NCBI RefSeq assembly: GCF_900184945.1
Contig: NZ_FXYF01000006.1
Span: 1 to 64,000, forward strand
Source of the DNA: Antarctobacter aquimaris
GTDB lineage: Bacteria > Pseudomonadota > Alphaproteobacteria > Rhodobacterales > Rhodobacteraceae
Direction of reading: 5' to 3'
DNA length: 64,000 bases
Shown here: positions 50,620 through 58,852 of the stretch, one piece after another
Position numbering within the stretch: the first letter of the stretch is position 1
Layout of the letters: every line of letters starts with the position of its first letter
Notes under the pieces: model-generated
The model's input: only the letters and a program-made list of their open reading frames with translations
What the model was told of the DNA's origin: nothing
Database searches by the model: none
Program-made: the position numbers and the translations under genes

Positions 50620-51539
50620 CCGCGCCCCTTTTTCGCCTCCTCCTCGAGGTCGAGCCCGTTCATCCGCGCGATGTGATCGGCGATCCAGGGCACGTAGTCC
50701 TCGGCATGTCCCTGCGCCTCGACCTGGGTGAAATACTGCCGCGTGGCGGACAGCATCAGGGTCAGCGCGCCCGCCTCCGCCGCCATGGCATTGGCATAGC
50801 GCACGTCCTTCGACGCATTGGCGATCGAGAACATGTGCGCGTCACGGTTGCGGTCTACCGCGTAGCTCATGAAGGTGTCGAAGAACCCGTTACCCATTCG
50901 GGATGAGCCGATCACCCGCTGGATCGTCGCCGGCGGGATACCCACCTTGGCGCCCAGCGCCGTCACCTCCGCATAGAGCGCGGCATAGCTCATGGCGATG
51001 GAGTTCATGATCAGCTTCATCTTGTGCCCCGCGCCGACCGGGCCCACGTGGTTGATGTTGCCCGCCCAGCACTGGATCACCGGCAGGATGCACTCGTAGA
51101 CCTCCGGGTCCGCGCCCACCATGGCGTCCAGCGTGCCGGCCTCGGCCTCCTTGGGCGTACGGCCCAGCGGCGCGTCGACCAGGTGTCCGCCCTTCTCCGA
51201 CAACTCCGCCGCCAGCGCCAGCGTCACGTTCGGATCGGAGGTCGAGCAGTCGACCACGATCAGCCCCGCCTTTGCGCCCGCCAGGATACCATCCGGGCCG
51301 TGAAAGACGCCCTGCACCTGCGGCGCGTTCGACAGGCAGATGTGGATGACGCCGCAGCGTTCGGCCATCTCGCGTGGGGTCGTGACCTCCTCGGCGCCGC
51401 GCGCCACCAGGTCCTCGACGGGCGCGCGGTTGCGGTTGCCCTTCACCACCAGCGGATGCCCCTTTTCCAGCAGGTTCTTGGCCATCCCGTGGCCCATCAG
51501 GCCCACCCCGATAAAGCCAACTGTCACCTTGTCGCTCAT
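50616..51539 (-). CDS. NAD-dependent 3-hydroxyisobutyrate/2-hydroxy-3-oxopropionate dehydrogenase family protein
   Basis: The 307-residue protein has the dinucleotide motif VTVGFIGVGLMGHGMAKNL (about 6-24), the DCSTSDP segment, GRTPKEAEAG (about 129-138, family-signature region) and the catalytic Lys in GAGHKMKLIMNSIAMSY (about 171-187). Members are beta-hydroxyacid dehydrogenases such as tartronate semialdehyde reductase. Its 3' end overlaps the lacI stop by four bases on opposite strands. A GntR-type operator lies in its upstream gap with the LysE/oxidase operon. Confidence 0.9.
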   Translation of the reverse strand: MSDKVTVGFIGVGLMGHGMAKNLLEKGHPLVVKGNRNRAPVEDLVARGAEEVTTPREMAERCGVIHICLSNAPQVQGVFHGPDGILAGAKAGLIVVDCSTSDPNVTLALAAELSEKGGHLVDAPLGRTPKEAEAGTLDAMVGADPEVYECILPVIQCWAGNINHVGPVGAGHKMKLIMNSIAMSYAALYAEVTALGAKVGIPPATIQRVIGSSRMGNGFFDTFMSYAVDRNRDAHMFSIANASKDVRYANAMAAEAGALTLMLSATRQYFTQVEAQGHAEDYVPWIADHIARMNGLDLEEEAKKGRG

Positions 51540-51676
51540 GCTCACCCCTCCCGGTCAAAGCGCCGGGGGTGGGACGGCGGGCGGGGCGATGCGGACCAAG
51601 GGGCCGCGAGCGGCGTCCCGGCGTCCACGGCCCTGCCAGACCGTTGACATTCCCGCCCCGGCTGGTTTCATTGCAA

Positions 51677-51688
51677 ATGGTATACCAA
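51677..51688. promoter_or_regulatory. TGGTATACCA-type palindrome between divergent genes
   Basis: ATGGTATACCAA (core TGGTATACCA) lies between the hydroxyacid dehydrogenase on the minus strand and the LysE operon on the plus strand. The centre matches the other copies in the window. Confidence 0.7.
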
Positions 51689-51741
51689 ACGGACCGCCAC
51701 GCAAGCAGGTCCGGACCGCCGCAAACCCTGGGAGGACGATC

Positions 51742-51774
51742 ATGCCAGCGACACGGGCCTGCGCCCCATGCTGA
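51742..51774 (+). CDS. Possible 10-codon leader peptide MPATRACAPC overlapping the LysE start
   Basis: An ATG at 51742 preceded by GGGAGGACGATC opens a 10-codon frame that stops at TGA 51772-51774, overlapping the LysE ATG at 51768 by seven bases. The strong ribosome site belongs to the leader, while the LysE ATG has none of its own. LysE translation may therefore depend on leader translation. No attenuation hairpin was identified. Confidence 0.4.
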   Translation: MPATRACAPC

Positions 51775-52373
51775 CCTTCGCGCTTGCGGTGCTGTTCCTG
51801 ATCATCACCCCCGGCCCCGGCGTGCTGTCCACCGCCGGGCTGGGCGCGGCCTACGGGTTCCGCCCCGGCCTTGCCTATGTCACCGGACTGTTCATCGGCA
51901 CGAACCTGGTGGCGCTGGCGGTGATCTCCGGCCTCGCCGCCGTGGTACTGAGCGTCCCGGTCATCCGCACCGTGCTGATGGTCGCCTCCATCGCCTACCT
52001 GGTCTACCTCGCTTCCCGCATCGCCTTTGCCGGCAGCCGCATCGCCTTTATCGAGGCCAAGGCCCCGCCCGCGGTCCTGTCGGGCATCCTGTTGCAGGCG
52101 ATCAACCCAAAGGCCTATGCCGTCAACACCACGCTCTTTGCCGGCTTTCCCTTTGCGCCGGACAACCTGGCGTTTGAAACCCTCGCCAAGCTGGTCATCG
52201 TCAACGCGATCTGGATTCCCATCCACCTCGGCTGGCTCTTTGCCGGGGCAACCCTGCACCGCCTGAACCTGCCGCAACAGACCCAACGCCGGATCAACTA
52301 CGCCATGGCCGCCTCGATGCTGGCGGTGGTCGCCCTTGCCATCCATGCCGCCGGAGGCCGCAATGCCCAATGA
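51768..52373 (+). CDS. LysE/RhtB family exporter
   Basis: The 201-residue protein has six predicted membrane helices and the family's entry FALAVLFLIITPGPGVLSTAG (about 4-24), with conserved Pro-Gly in the first helix and QAINPKAY (about 105-112). LysE exporters pump amino acids or related metabolites. It overlaps the oxidase gene by 11 bases. The ATG at 51768 is coupled to a 10-codon leader. Confidence 0.9.
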   Translation: MLTFALAVLFLIITPGPGVLSTAGLGAAYGFRPGLAYVTGLFIGTNLVALAVISGLAAVVLSVPVIRTVLMVASIAYLVYLASRIAFAGSRIAFIEAKAPPAVLSGILLQAINPKAYAVNTTLFAGFPFAPDNLAFETLAKLVIVNAIWIPIHLGWLFAGATLHRLNLPQQTQRRINYAMAASMLAVVALAIHAAGGRNAQ

Positions 52374-53757
52374 CGCCGCCATCGCCGAACTGAAAGCGTT
52401 GCTGGGCGACCGCCTGTCTACCTCCACCGCCGAACGCACCCAGCACGGCCGGAACGAGACCTGGTATCCCGTCACCCCGCCCGAGGCGGTGGCCTGGCCG
52501 GACACCACGCAGGAGGTGTCGGAGATCCTGAAGATCTGTCACCGCCACCGCTGCCCGGTGACCGCCTACGGCGCGGCCAGCTCGCTCGAGGGCCAGCACC
52601 TCGCCCTGCATGGTGGCATCAGCCTCGACATGACGCGCATGAACCGCGTGCTGGCGATCCAGCCCGAGGACCTGACCTGCGTCGTGCAGCCCGGCCTCAC
52701 CCGCAAGGCGCTGAACGCGGCGCTGCGCGATACCGGGCTGTTCTTCTCGGTCGATCCCGGGGCGGATGCCAGCATCGGCGGCATGGCGGCCACCCGCGCC
52801 TCCGGCACCACCGCCGTGCGCTACGGCACCATCCGTGACAACGTGCTGGCGGTCGAGGCGGTGATGGCCGACGGCACGGTGATCCGCTCGGGCACCCGCG
52901 CGCGCAAATCCGCCACCGGCTATGACCTGACGCACCTGATGATCGGCTCCGAAGGGACGCTGGGCATCCTGACCGAACTCACGCTGAAACTGCATGGGCA
53001 ACCGGAGTGCATCACCGCCGCCACCTGCCGGTTCGAGGACGTGCAGCAGGCGGTGGCCTGCGTCATTGCCACGATCCAGTGCGGCATCCTGATGGCGCGG
53101 ATCGAACTGCTGGACCACATGATGGTGCGCGGCTTCAACGCCTATGCCAACGCCGGCCTGCCGGAAGAGCCGCACCTGTTCCTGGAATTCCACGGCGCCC
53201 CGGCCGCCGTGGCCGAACAGATGGCCAGCTTCGAGGAGATTGCGCAGGATCACGGCGGGCGCGGCTGGCGCACCGCGACCACCACCGAGGACCGCACCGC
53301 GCTCTGGGCGATGCGCCACAACGCGCATTACGCCTCGGCCGCGCTGGGCAAGGGCAAGCACATCCTGCCCACCGATGTCTGCGTGCCGATCTCGCACCTG
53401 GCCGAGGCCATCGCCCAGTCACAGGCGGATGCGCAGCGGCTGGGACTGACAGCCACCATCGTCGGCCATGTCGGCGACGGCAATTTCCACGCCGGCCTGT
53501 CGGTCGACCCGAACGACCCGGGCGAAATGGCGCGCGCACAGGCCTTCACCCACGCGCTGGGCGAAACCGCGCTGCGGCTGGGCGGCACGGTGTCCGGCGA
53601 ACACGGCATCGGCATCGGCAAACAGGATTTCATGACCGCCGAACACGGCCCCGCGCTGGCCTACATGCGCGCGATCAAGCAGGCCTTCGACCCGCTTGGC
53701 ATCCTCAACCCGGGCAAGCTGCTGCCCCCCGAACACGTTGCGAGGGCCGCCGAATGA
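52363..53757 (+). CDS. FAD-linked oxidase (GlcD/D-lactate dehydrogenase family)
   Basis: The 464-residue protein has an FAD-binding PCMH domain (about 40-215: ASSLEGQHLALHGGISLDMTRM, SIGGMAATRASGTTAVRYGT, TGYDLTHLMIGSEGTLGILTELTLK) and a C-terminal FAD-oxidase domain (about 220-460: IVGHVGDGNFHAG, GEHGIGIGKQ). Members oxidise D-2-hydroxy acids such as D-lactate, glycolate and 2-hydroxyglutarate. Its substrate is probably a sugar-derived hydroxy acid. It is coupled to LysE upstream and to the kinase downstream. Confidence 0.93.
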   Translation: MPNDAAIAELKALLGDRLSTSTAERTQHGRNETWYPVTPPEAVAWPDTTQEVSEILKICHRHRCPVTAYGAASSLEGQHLALHGGISLDMTRMNRVLAIQPEDLTCVVQPGLTRKALNAALRDTGLFFSVDPGADASIGGMAATRASGTTAVRYGTIRDNVLAVEAVMADGTVIRSGTRARKSATGYDLTHLMIGSEGTLGILTELTLKLHGQPECITAATCRFEDVQQAVACVIATIQCGILMARIELLDHMMVRGFNAYANAGLPEEPHLFLEFHGAPAAVAEQMASFEEIAQDHGGRGWRTATTTEDRTALWAMRHNAHYASAALGKGKHILPTDVCVPISHLAEAIAQSQADAQRLGLTATIVGHVGDGNFHAGLSVDPNDPGEMARAQAFTHALGETALRLGGTVSGEHGIGIGKQDFMTAEHGPALAYMRAIKQAFDPLGILNPGKLLPPEHVARAAE

Positions 53758-54677
53758 CCCGCTTTCTTTCCCTAGGCGAAATCATGGTCGAAATGGCCCC
53801 CGCCCCCGACCATCCGGGCCTGTTCCGGCTGGGCTATGCCGGGGACACCTTCAACTGTGCCTGGTACGCCCGCCGCCTTCTGCCCGCCTCCTGGACGGTG
53901 AGCTACGGCACCGTGCTGGGCGCGGACCCGATGTCCGACGACCTCGCGCGCTTCGTCACCGCGCAGGGCATCGCGGGCGACGCGCTGCGGCGCGATGCCA
54001 CGCGCACCGTCGGCCTCTACATGATCCAGACGCGCGACGGCGAACGCAGCTTTTCCTATTGGCGCGGCCAGTCGGCGGCCAGGACGCTCGCGGACGATCC
54101 CACCTGGCTCGACGCCACGCTGGCCGACCGCAGCGTGATCCAGTTCTCCGGCATCACCCTGGCGATCCTCGCCCCCGAGGCGCGCAAGACCCTGTGTGCC
54201 GCGCTGGGCCGCGCCCGCGCCCACGGCACGCACATCGCCTTTGACACCAACCTGCGCCCGCGCCTCTGGGACAGCGCCGAGGCGATGCGCTCGGGCCTGC
54301 TGATGGGCGCCAGCGTCGCCGACACCGTGCTGCCCAGCTTTGACGAGGAACAGCTGGCCTTTCACGATGCCACGCCCGAGGACACCCTGCGCCGCTACCG
54401 CGCCGCCGGCGCCTCCTGCGTGGTGATCAAGAACGGCGCCGCCACCTTCCAGGGCTGGACCGAGGAGACCGGCAGCGTCACCTGCACCCCGCCGACCGTT
54501 TCGCAGGTCGTCGACAGCACCGCCGCCGGCGACAGCTTTGCCGCCGGGTTCCTGGCTGCCCGCGCCATGGGCGAAAGCCTAGCCACCGCCATGACCCGCG
54601 CCGCCACCCTGGCCTCGCAGGTCATCCAGCATCCCGGCGCGCTCGCGCCCCAGATCTTTGACGGAGAAACGCAATGA
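53754..54677 (+). CDS. kdgK: 2-dehydro-3-deoxygluconokinase (PfkB family)
   Basis: The 307-residue ribokinase-like protein begins MTRFLSLGEIMVEMAPAPDH, shows the substrate block GYAGDTFNCAWYARRL (about 27-42), and has the PfkB second signature DSTAAGDSFAAGF (about 250-262, with the catalytic Asp). KDG kinase phosphorylates 2-keto-3-deoxy-gluconate, joining hexuronate-type pathways to the ED pathway. ATGA couples it to the oxidase and another overlaps the downstream DenD-like gene. Confidence 0.92.
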   Translation: MTRFLSLGEIMVEMAPAPDHPGLFRLGYAGDTFNCAWYARRLLPASWTVSYGTVLGADPMSDDLARFVTAQGIAGDALRRDATRTVGLYMIQTRDGERSFSYWRGQSAARTLADDPTWLDATLADRSVIQFSGITLAILAPEARKTLCAALGRARAHGTHIAFDTNLRPRLWDSAEAMRSGLLMGASVADTVLPSFDEEQLAFHDATPEDTLRRYRAAGASCVVIKNGAATFQGWTEETGSVTCTPPTVSQVVDSTAAGDSFAAGFLAARAMGESLATAMTRAATLASQVIQHPGALAPQIFDGETQ

Positions 54678-55636
54678 ACATCCTGATCCTCGGCGGCGCC
54701 GGCCTCATCGGCCAGAAACTCGCCCGCGCGCTGGCCGCCCGCGGCACCCTGCGCGACAAGCCGATCAGCCGCCTGACCCTGGCCGACGTCACCACCCCGG
54801 CCGAGGTCGACGCGCCCTTCGATGTCCAATACCGGACCTGCGACATCACCAGCGCCGCCTCGATGGAGGAAACCATCGCGGCCGACACCGATGTGATCTA
54901 CCTGCTCGCCGCCGTCGTCTCGGCCCATGCCGAACAGGACTTCGACTTCGGCTACAAGGTCAACATGCACGGCACGCTGAACGTGCTGGACCGCGCCCGC
55001 GCGCTGGGCACGCAACCGGTGCTGGTCTTCACCTCCTCCATCGCCGTGTTCGGCGGCGAGACCCCGCAGCCCTTCGACGATTTCTCGCTGCCCAACCCGC
55101 AGATCAGCTACGGCGCCCAAAAGGCCATCGGCGAGATCCTGGTCAACGACTACTCGCGCCGCGGTTTCATCGACGGGCGCGGCTTCCGCCTGCCCACCAT
55201 CTCGGTCCGGCCGGGCAAGCCCAACCGCGCCGCCTCGGGCTTCATGTCGTCGATCTTCCGCGAGCCGCTGCAAGGCCAAGCCGCCAACTGCCCGGTCGAC
55301 GAGGATTTCCCGCATTTCTACCTCTCGCCGCGCAAATGCGTCGAGAACCTGATCAAGGGCGCCGAGATCCCGCGCGACGCCCTCGGCCTGAACCACTGCA
55401 TGACCATGCCCGGCCGGGTCTGGACCATCCGCCAGATGATCGACGCCATGACCGCCGTCGCCGGCCCCGGCCCGGCAAAGCTGATCACCTGGGAGCCGCA
55501 GCCCGAACTCGACTCCATCCTGAACGGATGGCGCATGGACATCCGCCCGCAAAAGGCCGCCCGCCTCGGCCTGGAACCCGACGCCAGCTTCGAGGACAAC
55601 ATCCGCTACTTCCTCGAGGACGACCTGCCGCAGTAG
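54674..55636 (+). CDS. denD: NAD-dependent epimerase/dehydratase family protein (D-erythronate dehydrogenase DenD-like)
   Basis: The 320-residue protein has an extended-SDR Rossmann fold with MNILILGGAGLIGQKLARAL (about 1-20), YLLAAVVSAHAEQDFDFGYKVN, and the catalytic YGAQK (about 142-146), plus PVDEDFPHFYLSPRKCVENLI. The pattern is that of DenD, which oxidises D-erythronate (and D-threonate) in tetronate catabolism. Partners such as OtnK/OtnC are not present nearby, so the tetronate assignment is provisional. The gene overlaps kdgK by four bases. Confidence 0.85.
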   Translation: MNILILGGAGLIGQKLARALAARGTLRDKPISRLTLADVTTPAEVDAPFDVQYRTCDITSAASMEETIAADTDVIYLLAAVVSAHAEQDFDFGYKVNMHGTLNVLDRARALGTQPVLVFTSSIAVFGGETPQPFDDFSLPNPQISYGAQKAIGEILVNDYSRRGFIDGRGFRLPTISVRPGKPNRAASGFMSSIFREPLQGQAANCPVDEDFPHFYLSPRKCVENLIKGAEIPRDALGLNHCMTMPGRVWTIRQMIDAMTAVAGPGPAKLITWEPQPELDSILNGWRMDIRPQKAARLGLEPDASFEDNIRYFLEDDLPQ

Positions 55637-55649
55637 GCCCGGCCTTTCC

Positions 55650-55714
55650 CTTCTTTGGTTTGAAAAATACCTCGGGGGGAGCCTGCCACAGGCAGGCGGG
55701 GGGCGGCGCCCCCC
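55650..55714 (-). repeat. REP-like intergenic element
   Basis: TTCTTTGGTTTGAAAAATAC and CTCGGGGGGA, then GCCTGCCACAGGCAGGC and GGGGGGCGGCGCCCCCC follow. It lies in the 105-base gap between the DenD-like and xylose-dehydrogenase-like genes. Confidence 0.8.
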
Positions 55715-55741
55715 CTTCCTCCCCAAAACAGGAGCACAGAC

Positions 55742-56497
55742 ATGTCGACCTTCGCACTCTATCCCAGCCTCAAGGGCAAGACCGTGCTGATCACCGGCGG
55801 CGCCTCCGGCATCGGCGAGGACATGGTCCGCGCCTTTGCCGCGCAAGGCGCCCGCACCGGATTCGTCGATTTCAACCGCGAGGCAGGCGAGACGCTGGCC
55901 GCCGAGGTCGAGGGCGACGTGGCCTTCGAATACTGCGACCTGCGCGACATCGACCAGCTGCGCGCCGCCTTTGCCGCGCTGGCCGACCGGCTGGGCCCGG
56001 CCACCGTGCTGGTCAACAACGCCGCCCGCGACGACCGCCACGGCTGGCAGGACGTGACGCCGGAATACTGGGACGAGCGCATGGCCACCAACATCCGCCA
56101 CATGTTCTTTGCCATCCAGGCGGTGGCACCGGGGATGATCGCCGCCGGCGGCGGGTCGATCATCAACATGGGATCGAACAGCTGGTGGGAGGCCGGCGGC
56201 AACATGCCCGCCTACACCACCGCCAAATCCGCCGTGCACGGGCTGACCCGCACCATGGCCCGCGACCTCGGACCGCACCGCATCCGCGTCAACTGCATCG
56301 TGCCGGGCTGGATCATGACCCAGCGGCAGAAGGATCTCTGGGTCACGCCGGAAGCGATCGAGAAGCACCGCCAGCGCCAGTGCCTGCCCGACCTGATCGA
56401 ACCGGTCTACCTGGCCCGCATGGCGCTGTTCCTGGCCAGCGACGACAGCGCCATGTGTTCGGCCAGCAACTACATGGTCGAGGCCGGCTCGATCTGA
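55742..56497 (+). CDS. SDR family sugar dehydrogenase (D-xylose 1-dehydrogenase-like)
   Basis: The 251-residue protein has TGGASGIGEDM (about 17-27), NNAARDDRHGWQDVTPEYWDERM, the catalytic Ser in NMGSNSWW and YTTAK (about 159-163). Blocks such as YPSLKGKTVLITGG, DDRHGWQDVT and RQRQCLPDLI match the Caulobacter D-xylose dehydrogenase group in layout. Such enzymes convert aldoses to lactones for the non-phosphorylated Weimberg/Dahms routes. The IlvD/Edd and KdgK genes in the island would act downstream. Confidence 0.88.
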   Translation: MSTFALYPSLKGKTVLITGGASGIGEDMVRAFAAQGARTGFVDFNREAGETLAAEVEGDVAFEYCDLRDIDQLRAAFAALADRLGPATVLVNNAARDDRHGWQDVTPEYWDERMATNIRHMFFAIQAVAPGMIAAGGGSIINMGSNSWWEAGGNMPAYTTAKSAVHGLTRTMARDLGPHRIRVNCIVPGWIMTQRQKDLWVTPEAIEKHRQRQCLPDLIEPVYLARMALFLASDDSAMCSASNYMVEAGSI

Positions 56498-56504
56498 CGG
56501 TTTC

Positions 56505-56621
56505 GGATCGCGTGCCGCGATCCGACCGGCCGGGGGCTCTGCCCCCGGACCCCCGGGATATTTCGGGCCAGAAGAAGACTGGGCGCGCGCGGCACCGGGC
56601 GGAGCGTCGACCTCCGCCCGG
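56505..56621. repeat. Hairpins and a REP-like variant between the SDR and cysK
   Basis: GGATCGCG / CGCGATCC (56505-56523) comes first, then a GGGGGCTCTGCCCCCGGACC and CCGGGATATTTCGGGCCAGA and AGAAGAC REP-like unit (about 56532-56579), then CCGGGCGGAG / CTCCGCCCGG (56595-56621). The last hairpin is 10 bases past the cysK stop on the minus strand and can terminate that gene. Confidence 0.65.
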
Positions 56622-56630
56622 AGGGCAAGT

Positions 56631-57707
56631 CTATTCCGCCGCCATCTGACCGTAGGGGGTGGACAGCGAGATCGCACGCTCTTCGTCGGTCATGTTCTCG
56701 GCCACGCCTTCGAACAGCGGCGTCGAGAGATACCGTTCGCCGGTGTCGGGCAGCATGACCAGCATCACCGATCCGGCGGGCGCCTTTTCGGCCACCTGCA
56801 TCGCCACGGCAAAGCTGGCGCCGCCGGAAATCCCGGTGAAGATCCCCTCTTCGGCCGCCAGGCGTTTCGACCAGGCGATCCCGTCCGGCCCCGCCACCGG
56901 CAGCAATTCGTCGTAGAAGCCGTTGTCGATGCTTTCCTGGAGCACCCAGGGGATGAAGTCCGGCGTCCAGCCCTGGATCGGGTGCGGATTGAAGTCGGGG
57001 TGGCCCTCGGTCGGCTGGTGGGCGGCGTTGCGGGTGTTGACGTAGCCCGAGCCGACGATGGCCGCGTTGGCGGGTTCGCTGAGAATGATCCTGGTGTCGG
57101 GGCGTTCCTTGCGCAGCAGCCGCGCCACCCCGGTGACGGTCCCGCCGGTGCCGTAGCCGGTCACGAAGTAATCCAGCTTTTCGCCGGCGAAATCGGCCAG
57201 GATCTCGCGCGCGGTGGTGCTTTCGTGGATGTCAGCGTTGGCGGCAGTCTCGAACTGGCTGGCCAGGAACCAGCCGTTCGCCTCGGCCAGTTCCTTGGCC
57301 TTGGTGTACATGCCGAAGCCCTTCAGCCCCTTGGGCGTCAGCACAACCTTGGCGCCGAGAAAGCGCATCAGGCGGCGCCGCTCGATCGAGAAGCTTTCGG
57401 CCATGGTGACCACCAGCGGATAGCCCTTGGCGGCGCAGACCATGGCCAGCCCGATGCCGGTGTTGCCGGAGGTCGCCTCGACCACCGTCTGGCCGGGTTT
57501 CAGCGTGCCGTCCCGCTCGGCCGCCTCGATGATGCCGATGGCGAGGCGGTCCTTGACCGAGGCCGCCGGGTTGAAGGCCTCGGCCTTGACGTAGACCGTG
57601 ACGTGTTCGGGCGCGATGCGGTTGATGCGGATCACCGGCGTGTCGCCGATGGTGTCAAGCACGTTGTCGTAGCGGCGTCCGCGCCCTGAAGTGGTGCGTT
57701 GTGTCAT
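56631..57707 (-). CDS. cysK: Cysteine synthase (O-acetylserine sulfhydrylase)
   Basis: The 358-residue PLP enzyme has the lysine-containing AFNPAASVKDRLAIG (about 45-59), the substrate loop EATSGNTGIGLAM (about 78-90) and GYGTGGTVTGVARLL. It makes cysteine from O-acetylserine and sulfide. The N-terminus MTQRTTSGRGRRYDNVL is slightly longer than the E. coli enzyme. The gene does not fit the sugar-acid theme and appears monocistronic. Confidence 0.92.
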   Translation of the reverse strand: MTQRTTSGRGRRYDNVLDTIGDTPVIRINRIAPEHVTVYVKAEAFNPAASVKDRLAIGIIEAAERDGTLKPGQTVVEATSGNTGIGLAMVCAAKGYPLVVTMAESFSIERRRLMRFLGAKVVLTPKGLKGFGMYTKAKELAEANGWFLASQFETAANADIHESTTAREILADFAGEKLDYFVTGYGTGGTVTGVARLLRKERPDTRIILSEPANAAIVGSGYVNTRNAAHQPTEGHPDFNPHPIQGWTPDFIPWVLQESIDNGFYDELLPVAGPDGIAWSKRLAAEEGIFTGISGGASFAVAMQVAEKAPAGSVMLVMLPDTGERYLSTPLFEGVAENMTDEERAISLSTPYGQMAAE

Positions 57708-57834
57708 GGTCGTCTCCCTGTTCCTGGCGGTCCGCTGGAAACGACGTATCGACGCCGCCCCGCGGAGCCCCGCGCGACAACAGCCTAACCGATTCTTTCA
57801 CCCGGTGCAGATCTCTTCGGACGGCGGAACGCGC

Positions 57835-57866
57835 GCGGGGCGGCAGGGCTTCCCCTACCGCCCCGC
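57835..57866 (-). terminator. GC-rich hairpin downstream of the hydroxyacid dehydrogenase gene
   Basis: A 14-base-pair arm pair (GCGGGGCGG / CCGCCCCGC with one inner mismatch) encloses a short CTTC-type loop. It is 26 bases beyond the stop of the minus-strand gene at 57892. No T run follows. Confidence 0.5.
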
Positions 57867-57891
57867 GCCAGCACGCGCCCATCGGCGCCGG

Positions 57892-58839
57892 TCAGTTGAC
57901 CGGCGTGACCAGCGGTTTGCCCTCGAGGAAGGCCGAGATGTTGGCCAGTTGCAGCTCGGCCATGGCGCGCCGCGTCTCGACCGTGCCCGATCCCTGGTGC
58001 GGTTGCAGCACCACGTTGGCCAGCTTCAGGAAACGCGGGTCGATGTTGGGCTCATTCTCGTACACGTCCAGCCCGGCGCCGGCGATGGCGCCCGACTCCA
58101 GCGCATCCAGCAGCGCGCCCTCGTCGATTGTCGACCCGCGCGAGATGTTGATCACCACGCCGCGCGGCCCCAGCGCCTGAATTGCCTCACGCGTGACATA
58201 GCCCTTGGTCGCCGGGCCGCCGACCAGCGCGATGACCAGGAAATCCACCGCCGTCGCCAGCGAGACCACGTCGCCGTGCCAGGTCCAGCCGGGCGTCTCC
58301 TTTTCGCTGCGCGAATTGTAGTGGATCTCGCACTTGAAGGCGGCCAGCCGGTCGGCGATCTCGCGGCCGATGCGGCCGAGGCCGACGATGCCCACCGTCG
58401 AGCCGGACACCTTGCGGCTGAGCGGCATCTCGCCCTCCTGCGCCCAGCGTCCCGAGGCGACATGCGCGTGACCGCGGATCATCGTGCGGGCCTGCGCGAC
58501 CATCAGCGCCACGGCCAGGTCCGCCACGTCGTCCGACAGCACGTCCGGCGTGTTGGTCACCCCGATGCTGCGGGTACTGGCTGCCGCCACGTCGATGGCA
58601 TCGTAGCCGACGCCGTAGTTCGCGATCACCCCCAGCCGCGGGAACAGGTCCATTTCGTCGCCGCCAAAGGGCTTGTGGCCTTTGAAGGCGATCGCCTTGA
58701 TCCCCGACCGCAGGCCCAGGTCCAGGTCGGCCATGCCGGCCGGGCCGGACACGAAGGCCGACGGCCAGGCGCTGCTCAGCCGGTCACGCTCTTCGGGGTT
58801 GAAGGCGTCGCCGCAGATCAGAAGGGGTGTCTCGCTCAT
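57892..58839 (-). CDS. D-2-hydroxyacid dehydrogenase
   Basis: The 315-residue protein has the NAD motif TVGIVGLGRIGREIADRL (about 149-166), the substrate-binding Arg in NISRGSTIDEGALLDAL, the Glu in DVYENEPN (about 262-269) and the catalytic His in LQPHQGSGTVETR. Family members include hydroxypyruvate and glyoxylate reductases. Start at ATG 58839. It is 13 bases downstream of the aminotransferase gene, so they form an operon, probably under the TGGTATACCA site at 60059. Confidence 0.92.
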   Translation of the reverse strand: MSETPLLICGDAFNPEERDRLSSAWPSAFVSGPAGMADLDLGLRSGIKAIAFKGHKPFGGDEMDLFPRLGVIANYGVGYDAIDVAAASTRSIGVTNTPDVLSDDVADLAVALMVAQARTMIRGHAHVASGRWAQEGEMPLSRKVSGSTVGIVGLGRIGREIADRLAAFKCEIHYNSRSEKETPGWTWHGDVVSLATAVDFLVIALVGGPATKGYVTREAIQALGPRGVVINISRGSTIDEGALLDALESGAIAGAGLDVYENEPNIDPRFLKLANVVLQPHQGSGTVETRRAMAELQLANISAFLEGKPLVTPVN

Positions 58840-58852
58840 GTCTTGGCCTCGC

